From the NCBI GenBank assembly GCA_017623265.1, contig JAGAPM010000315.1, positions 1 to 9,976 of the forward strand: a DNA stretch of 9,976 nucleotides, in the 5' to 3' direction. Numbering within the stretch: the stretch's first letter is position 1; the number at the start of each line of letters is the position of its first letter. The position numbers and the translations under genes were made by a program. This document shows positions 6,091 through 9,976 of the stretch, piece after piece. This DNA is from Lentisphaeria bacterium. Lineage in GTDB: Bacteria > Verrucomicrobiota > Lentisphaeria > Victivallales > UBA1829. The notes beneath the pieces were generated by a model. The model was not told where the DNA came from, made no database searches, and saw only the letters and a program-made list of their open reading frames with translations.

Positions 6091-7089
6091 TTATTCGTCA
6101 TCATCGGCGGCTCTGGTAATATTGCCATAAGGACCGATCAGATCATCGAGATCATCGCTTGGACCGAGCTGAAGGGAGCCAACGGTTTCGGCTGCGATCA
6201 CTTCTGCGTGACCATCCCAGAACCCGTGCAGTGTTGCACCATCGTGTCTGCCTTCCATGACATCTTTCTTCACCAGTTCAAGACGTTCTGAATCCAGTTC
6301 TTCCAGAACCGTGCTATCAAAGCCGATTTTCTCCATCTTTTCCTTACCGATCCCTCCGGCACCCATGCCCGGAATATACCCCGTGGCATCCCCGGCCCAG
6401 TCATGTCCGCGGGAAATAGGATAGCTGTATTTGACATACTGCACCGTGTGCGTAGCGTTGTCCTGGTTTGTTGATTCTCCCTCCTCCACGATGAATGCCC
6501 GTTTGGCTGGACTCTTGATCTGGCTCATATGCAGAAGACTAACTTTCCTAGTTTCAGTAGGTCCCAGTGGGTACTTACGACCAGGTATACCACTATTACC
6601 ACCATTGGTATTGCAGCCGAAGTTGCCAAAACTATATACAGCCTCCAATTTTTCACCAATAAGATAACCAACATCTCCGTATTTTCCCTGATTCCCGGGC
6701 TTGATCTTCGGCCAGACTACGTCCAGTTCCGGGTTCGGTTGTCCCTTGTCATATCCCGGGAAGTTCATAGTAGCGTTTGCATTCCAGTACGGCAGCACAT
6801 TGGTGCAGATAAACATCCACCAGTGCGGGTCGCGTCTTCCACGGGCTTCGGGTATCAAACTTGTCATAATCCGACGACTGAAGTCGTCCGCCTGAGGCAG
6901 CTTTTCCCCTATGGGCACATACCATGCGGAAAGAGGTGCCTGTCCGTTATTGTTGGCTGCATATACTGTCCCCAATTGTGCAATGTTCCGCGCCCGGCTC
7001 AGACATTCCGAGCGCTTCGCCGATTCCTTCACAGAATTGAACGCGGGCAGGATCAGCATGAAAAGAATAACAATAATAGTCATGACGAC
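6091..7089 (-). pseudogene. Inverted, headless pseudopilin body (H-X9-DG type)
   Basis: The frame encodes the hydrophobic pilin helix (VVMTIIVILFMLILPAF), a KESAKRSECLSRARNIAQLG helix, a long globular domain and a C-terminal HDGATLHGFWDGHAEV containing an exact H-X9-DG motif. It ends in an acidic tail (DDDE). It lacks an ATG, a ribosome-binding site, a leader and the FTLIE signature; upstream the frame reaches TGA at about 7112-7114. A GTG at 7092 is formally usable but has no Shine-Dalgarno sequence. From the crossover inward the DNA is about 94% identical over the first 100 nt to the paralogue at 9060, and the protein is roughly three-quarters identical overall. The frame has no internal stops or frameshifts, so the body is intact and disconnected rather than decayed. 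Confidence 0.85.
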
Positions 7090-7115
7090 CACTACAGCAA
7101 AACAGAACGGTTTTC
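7062..7115 (-). other. Putative attR-type serine-recombinase hybrid site (P half plus pilin half)
   Basis: Read on the minus strand, the P arm (7115-7090) leads into GT (7089-7088), then pilin coding sequence. The arm on the plus strand is GCAAAACAGAACGGTTTTC (7097-7115), preceded by 7 nt from the dinucleotide, mirroring the site at 5784-5837. Over 26 nt from the dinucleotide the two arms match at 19 positions. It lies 62 bp before the recombinase start, where an LSR attP is normally found. Confidence 0.65.
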
Positions 7116-7128
7116 TTCTTCAAAACCG
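7108..7128. repeat. Hairpin CGGTTTT-cttcttc-AAAACCG beside the attR-like site
   Basis: Perfect 7-bp arms flank a 7-nt loop; the left arm is the outer end of the recombination half-site. An additional inverted copy of the arm sequence next to the site could help recombinase binding. No T-run follows on either strand. Confidence 0.45.
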
Positions 7129-7129
7129 G

Positions 7130-7157
7130 TTGAAAAGTTATCAAGATGAGTTACATT
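7130..7157 (+). promoter_or_regulatory. Weak candidate promoter for the recombinase gene
   Basis: TTGAAA (7130-7135), a 16-nt spacer and TACATT (7152-7157) precede the recombinase. The start would be near 7164, just before the CGGAG ribosome-binding site at 7168-7172. The -10 is poor. If the segment is flipped, read-through from the pilin promoter could also express the recombinase. Confidence 0.3.
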
Positions 7158-7177
7158 AATGGAAGCACGGAGAAAAA

Positions 7178-8926
7178 ATGAAGGAAGCAGAAAAGAGACA
7201 AACAGGTAAACGGGCGGTGGCGTATTACCGGCAGAGCAGCGGCGGAGATGATGTTTCCCTGAGTATAGCCGACCAGATCATCCAATGCAGGAACTGGGCG
7301 TCAAACAACGGTGTGGAAATACTGAAAGAGTTTTCCGATTTCAATACCCCCGGCGAACTTTATCCGAATACCCCGGAGGCGCGCGCCTTCTGTAATACCG
7401 ATAAATCCTGGCAGATCTGGCGGAAATCCCGCGCATTCACGAAAGATTACCGGCGGCAGCTGGGGGAATTGTTTCAGTTTCTCCGCTTTCACTCTGTTGA
7501 TTATGTGATCGTTCATGAACGAACCCGCCTTTACCGTTCCCCGAATAACAGTTTTCTGGATGGTTTCATCACCAATGAGCTGGCAGAAAAGGGGATCGCC
7601 ATTGTTGATGTGACCAGCGGTAAAACAGACAACCTTGATGATGTGATCGACATTGCCGTTCAAAAACTGCTGGCGACCTACGAAATGAGCAAGATCGATG
7701 AAAAAGCAGCCCAGAGTAAACGGGTCCGGGCAGAGCAGAAAGAAAACGGGATCTATTATTCCAATGCCTTCGGTGTGAAATGGGTCAACAAAAAAATCAC
7801 CTTCCCGCCGGAACACCGCACCGCCCTGCAGATGATCTTTGACGGTGTGGCAAACGGCTGGAGTTATGGAAAAATCCTGCACAAACTGAATACCGATTTT
7901 TTTCATCTCCGCACCACCCGGAACGGAAAAAAAGCAAAATGTTTTTATGAGACCAATCTTTACAGCATTCTGCGGAATCCCGTTTATTGCGGATATTTTC
8001 TGAAAAACGGCGAGTACACGGCAATTACCAACATGGGCAGCGAACCGGTTCTCTCCCTTTGCCGTTTTATGGAAATCTGCGCCTGCGTTGCCGAGAGAAA
8101 AAAGAAAAACACAAAACAGAAACTCAATACCCCCCATCCGACACACCTTCTGCCGTTGAGCGGACTGCTGATTTGCGGACACTGCGGGAAACGCCTTACC
8201 GCCGCACAGGAGAACGGAACCGTTTATTTCTGCAAAAATACATTCCTTCTGAAAGATAAACAATGCACCCCGTGCAGAATCCGGATCTCTTCCCCTCAAA
8301 TCCCGGAAGACCGGCTTCTGACCATTCAGGCGCTGTTTCCCCTGTATCTTTACCACCGGAACAACAATCCGGATCCCGGCAACAAAATGCAAACACTTAT
8401 GCACGACATCGCCGGAGAGATCGCAGGCAACCGGAAAGCCCTTGCCGATATGATGGAGCTGAATTTCAACGGGTTGCTGGATACCGAAACATTCAAATGG
8501 AAAGCTGCCGAACTTTCCGGACAGATCCGGCAGAAGGAAAACCGGCTGCTGGAACTGCGGAGCCGGGCAGAGGATACTGCAACCAGCCGTCTCCGGCAGC
8601 ATCGGGAAGAAATGGAAAAAATCCATTACACGGGAGCGCTGCTGGACCCGGAACGGTATTTTTTACTGGCAAGAGCGGCGATCCGGGAAATCGCTGTCTT
8701 TTCCGATCATATCCGGATCACGCTTTTTGATGAAAACCGTTTCTCTCTGCCGCGTATCCCGGGAAAGCACCGCACAAAATATCTTCCGCAGGGACATGTG
8801 CAGATCAGCCAAAGTCCGGAGGGATGCAAAGTGACCGTTACATTTGAAACCACATCTGCTCTGCCCGAAAAACAGAAGATTCTGCTGGATACTGCCTGTT
8901 ATAAAGTCATCCTGAAAAAACGGTAA
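7178..8926 (+). CDS. Large serine recombinase (resolvase/invertase superfamily)
   Basis: The 582-aa protein has the full LSR layout. The N-terminal catalytic domain holds YYRQS with nucleophile S20, SIADQIIQCRNWA (29-41), and DYVIVHERTRLYRS (108-121) corresponding to the family DRLxR arginines. A recombinase domain follows (about 185-290, with AFGVKWVNKK and YSILRNPVYCGYF). A zinc ribbon comes next (CGHC at 333-336, C352, C363/C366), then a charged, probably coiled-coil stretch (about 400-480) and a C-terminal beta-rich tail. The ATG at 7178 follows CGGAG with 5-nt spacing. Between the DNA-sensing strand and the RLYR motif it has more residues (about 55-95) than typical LSRs. LSRs recombine attP with attB, normally integrating phages or mobile elements. 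No phage genes are nearby, and its probable sites flank an inverted pilin gene, so it is proposed to act as an inversion enzyme. Confidence 0.95.
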   Translation: MKEAEKRQTGKRAVAYYRQSSGGDDVSLSIADQIIQCRNWASNNGVEILKEFSDFNTPGELYPNTPEARAFCNTDKSWQIWRKSRAFTKDYRRQLGELFQFLRFHSVDYVIVHERTRLYRSPNNSFLDGFITNELAEKGIAIVDVTSGKTDNLDDVIDIAVQKLLATYEMSKIDEKAAQSKRVRAEQKENGIYYSNAFGVKWVNKKITFPPEHRTALQMIFDGVANGWSYGKILHKLNTDFFHLRTTRNGKKAKCFYETNLYSILRNPVYCGYFLKNGEYTAITNMGSEPVLSLCRFMEICACVAERKKKNTKQKLNTPHPTHLLPLSGLLICGHCGKRLTAAQENGTVYFCKNTFLLKDKQCTPCRIRISSPQIPEDRLLTIQALFPLYLYHRNNNPDPGNKMQTLMHDIAGEIAGNRKALADMMELNFNGLLDTETFKWKAAELSGQIRQKENRLLELRSRAEDTATSRLRQHREEMEKIHYTGALLDPERYFLLARAAIREIAVFSDHIRITLFDENRFSLPRIPGKHRTKYLPQGHVQISQSPEGCKVTVTFETTSALPEKQKILLDTACYKVILKKR

Positions 8927-8965
8927 TCCATTCAGCATGACAGAGAAAATCATAAAAAACAGATG

Positions 8966-8992
8966 AAATCCGGAAAAATCATGTAAATCCGG
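8966..8992 (+). repeat. Direct repeat AAATCCGG (two copies, 19 bp apart)
   Basis: ATGAAATCCGG (8963-8973) and ATGTAAATCCGG (8981-8992) lie immediately upstream of the -35 of the second pilin promoter. Two spaced copies next to a promoter may be an activator or repressor site. Nothing equivalent precedes the promoter at 5705. The rest of the 8927-8993 gap shows no hairpin terminator for the recombinase gene. Confidence 0.35.
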
Positions 8993-8993
8993 T

Positions 8994-9022
8994 TTGACAA
9001 GTTGTTGCATATATGCTATTTT
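8994..9022 (+). promoter_or_regulatory. Strong sigma70 promoter of the second pseudopilin gene
   Basis: Consensus TTGACA (8994-8999), a 17-nt spacer and TGC-TATTTT (-10 at 9017-9022) match the promoter at 5705-5733 in both elements, spacer length and flanking bases (GGTTTGACAA and ATGCTATTTTTA). Start near 9029, leader about 30 nt. Confidence 0.8.
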
Positions 9023-9059
9023 TAGTAAAATTCATGCACAACCTATGGAGAAATACACG

Positions 9060-9976
9060 ATGAAAAACAGATACCATACCGTTTTCTTCACCCTGATCGA
9101 AATGATGGTCGTCATGGCTATTATTGTTATTCTTTTCATGCTGATCCTGCCTGCGTTCAATTCTGTGAAGGAATCGGCAAAGCGCTCGGAATGTCTGAGC
9201 CGGGTGCGGAACATTGCACAGCTGGGCACCACTTATGCTGGAAGCAACAATGGACAGGCACCGATTTCCTCATGGTATATTCAAAAAGGGCAGAAGACCC
9301 CGGAACCGGAAGACTTCAGCGCCCGGATCATGACCAGTCTGCTCCCCGAAGCCCGTCACAGACGCGACCCGCACTGGTGGATGTTCATTTGCTCCAATGT
9401 GTTGCCGTACTGGAATGCCGGTGCCACCATGAACGCCAACGGTTACACGAAAGGAAAGGGGAATGCCATTTTGGACAAAGTCTGGCCGAAGATCAAGCCG
9501 GGGAATCAGGGTAAGCACGGGGATATCGGCTTTGTGATCGGCGGCAGTCAGGGAACACAGGACGCCGTTTATTCATTCGGCAACTTTGCCTGCAATATGA
9601 ACGGCGATATACCAAGCCGTCAGGTCAACAACCACCCGGTTTCGATCCTGCACATGAGCCAGATCAAGAGTCCTGCCAAGCGGGCGTTCATCGTGGAGGA
9701 AGGAGAAGCAACAAATCAGGACAACGGTACGCACACGGTGCAGTATGTCAAATACAGCGATCCTATTTCCCGCGGGCAGCACAGCAAAGGTACTGCCACC
9801 GGCTATATTCCGGGTATGGGTGCCGGTGGGGTCGGCAAGGAAAAAATGGAGAAAATCGGCTTTGACAGCACCATTTCAGAAGATGAGCTGGATTTGGAAC
9901 GTCTCGAACTGGTGAAGAAAGATGTCATGGAAGGCAGACACGATGGTGCAACACTGCACGGGTTCTGGGATGGTCA
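9060..9976 (+). CDS. Type II pseudopilin-like H-X9-DG protein, intact 5' end (cut by window edge)
   Basis: The visible 305 codons include a basic leader, the prepilin signature FFTLIEMMVVMAII (residues 9-22), a hydrophobic helix to about residue 32 and a globular domain. The H-X9-DG motif (HDGATLHGFWDG) falls at the window edge. About 40 residues are missing if it matches the 347-aa reconstruction of the disrupted gene. Such proteins are cleaved and methylated by prepilin peptidase and assembled or displayed at the cell envelope; their roles in Lentisphaerota are largely unknown. The -1 residue before F10 is Phe rather than Gly. GGAG at 9047-9050 gives 9-nt spacing to the ATG. It differs from the inverted body mainly in patches (for example residues about 125-140 and 160-190) while the first 100 nt of body DNA are nearly identical, like members of a variable set. 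Confidence 0.9.
   Translation, partial: MKNRYHTVFFTLIEMMVVMAIIVILFMLILPAFNSVKESAKRSECLSRVRNIAQLGTTYAGSNNGQAPISSWYIQKGQKTPEPEDFSARIMTSLLPEARHRRDPHWWMFICSNVLPYWNAGATMNANGYTKGKGNAILDKVWPKIKPGNQGKHGDIGFVIGGSQGTQDAVYSFGNFACNMNGDIPSRQVNNHPVSILHMSQIKSPAKRAFIVEEGEATNQDNGTHTVQYVKYSDPISRGQHSKGTATGYIPGMGAGGVGKEKMEKIGFDSTISEDELDLERLELVKKDVMEGRHDGATLHGFWDG

Larger units (their letters stand above)
5812..7087. mobile_element. Inverted DNA segment (1276 bp) carrying the pseudopilin body
   Basis: The segment lies between the GT at 5810-5811 and its inverted counterpart at 7088-7089. Flipping it on paper fuses the pilin head (5765-5811, 47 nt) to the body (7087 down to 6091, 997 nt). The result is one 1044-nt frame, 347 codons plus stop, reading through FTLIEVMVVMTIIVILFML. 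The flip also assembles a 54-bp near-palindrome upstream of the recombinase gene. The present orientation is therefore the gene-off form. That this is an active, reversible element is inference. Confidence 0.7.

Noticed and set aside
5812..7087. Simple insertion of an integrated element into the pilin gene instead of an inversion
   Set aside because: An insertion would leave head and body in the same orientation on either side of the element. The body is reversed and lies between the sites, with the recombinase outside. One inversion explains everything.
7090..7092. GTG at 7092 as the true start of the minus-strand pilin
   Set aside because: It has no ribosome-binding site, leader peptide or FTLIE signature, and the upstream frame soon meets a stop. 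The body is better explained as separated from its head.
6947..7144. A TTG-started frame on the minus strand overlapping the pilin body start (VLKKKTVLFCC...)
   Set aside because: It runs out of frame with the pilin body, lacks an RBS, and its upstream half is the recombination arm. It is not a real N-terminus.
7301..8626. Long minus-strand open frame opposite the recombinase
   Set aside because: It is a shadow of the recombinase codons, with no RBS and no recognisable domain.
1..9976. CRISPR arrays, tRNA or rRNA genes, insertion-sequence transposases
   Set aside because: No regularly spaced repeats, cloverleaf-like sequence, rRNA signature or transposase motif was seen on either strand. 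The only mobile-DNA enzyme is the serine recombinase.

Overview
The window looks like chromosomal DNA from a Lentisphaerota (Victivallis-like) bacterium. The main clue is a pair of type II pseudopilin-like genes with an FTLIE prepilin signature that lacks the usual Gly at -1 and, at the far end, an H-X9-DG motif. That combination is very abundant in Lentisphaerota and related Planctomycetota. Base composition is moderate and the promoters look sigma70-like. The taxon is an inference; no rRNA or other marker is present.

Left part (1-5608), housekeeping genes. A minus-strand pair (MFS transporter, then an RsuA-type pseudouridine synthase cut by the window edge) diverges from a plus-strand pair (nth endonuclease III, then a DUF374 acyltransferase). 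Both pairs overlap by ATGA. Convergent to these is a minus-strand operon of a NagA-family amidohydrolase, an RlmI-like methyltransferase and a small exported TPR-like protein. The NagA-like protein has substitutions at two positions that are catalytic in characterised NagA.

Right part (5609-9976), the interesting region. A strong promoter and RBS drive only the first 20 codons of a pseudopilin (5765-5827). The missing body lies 270 bp downstream on the opposite strand (6091-7089), without a start codon, signature or promoter. Next comes a large serine recombinase (LSR, 7178-8926), then a complete-looking paralogous pseudopilin (9060 to beyond the edge) with its own copy of the same promoter type. 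Inverting 5812-7087 at a shared GT dinucleotide rejoins fragment and body exactly in frame, giving a 347-aa pseudopilin matching the intact paralogue. The same inversion assembles a 54-bp near-palindromic site just upstream of the recombinase, as expected for an LSR attP. The simplest reading is that the LSR used a site inside the pilin-coding sequence as attB and inverted the gene, leaving attL at 5784-5837 and attR at 7062-7115.

The region therefore looks like an LSR-driven inversion switch that turns a pseudopilin gene off, and possibly on again, next to a variant copy that could be a second attB. Whether it is reversible, and whether a directionality factor exists, cannot be seen here.
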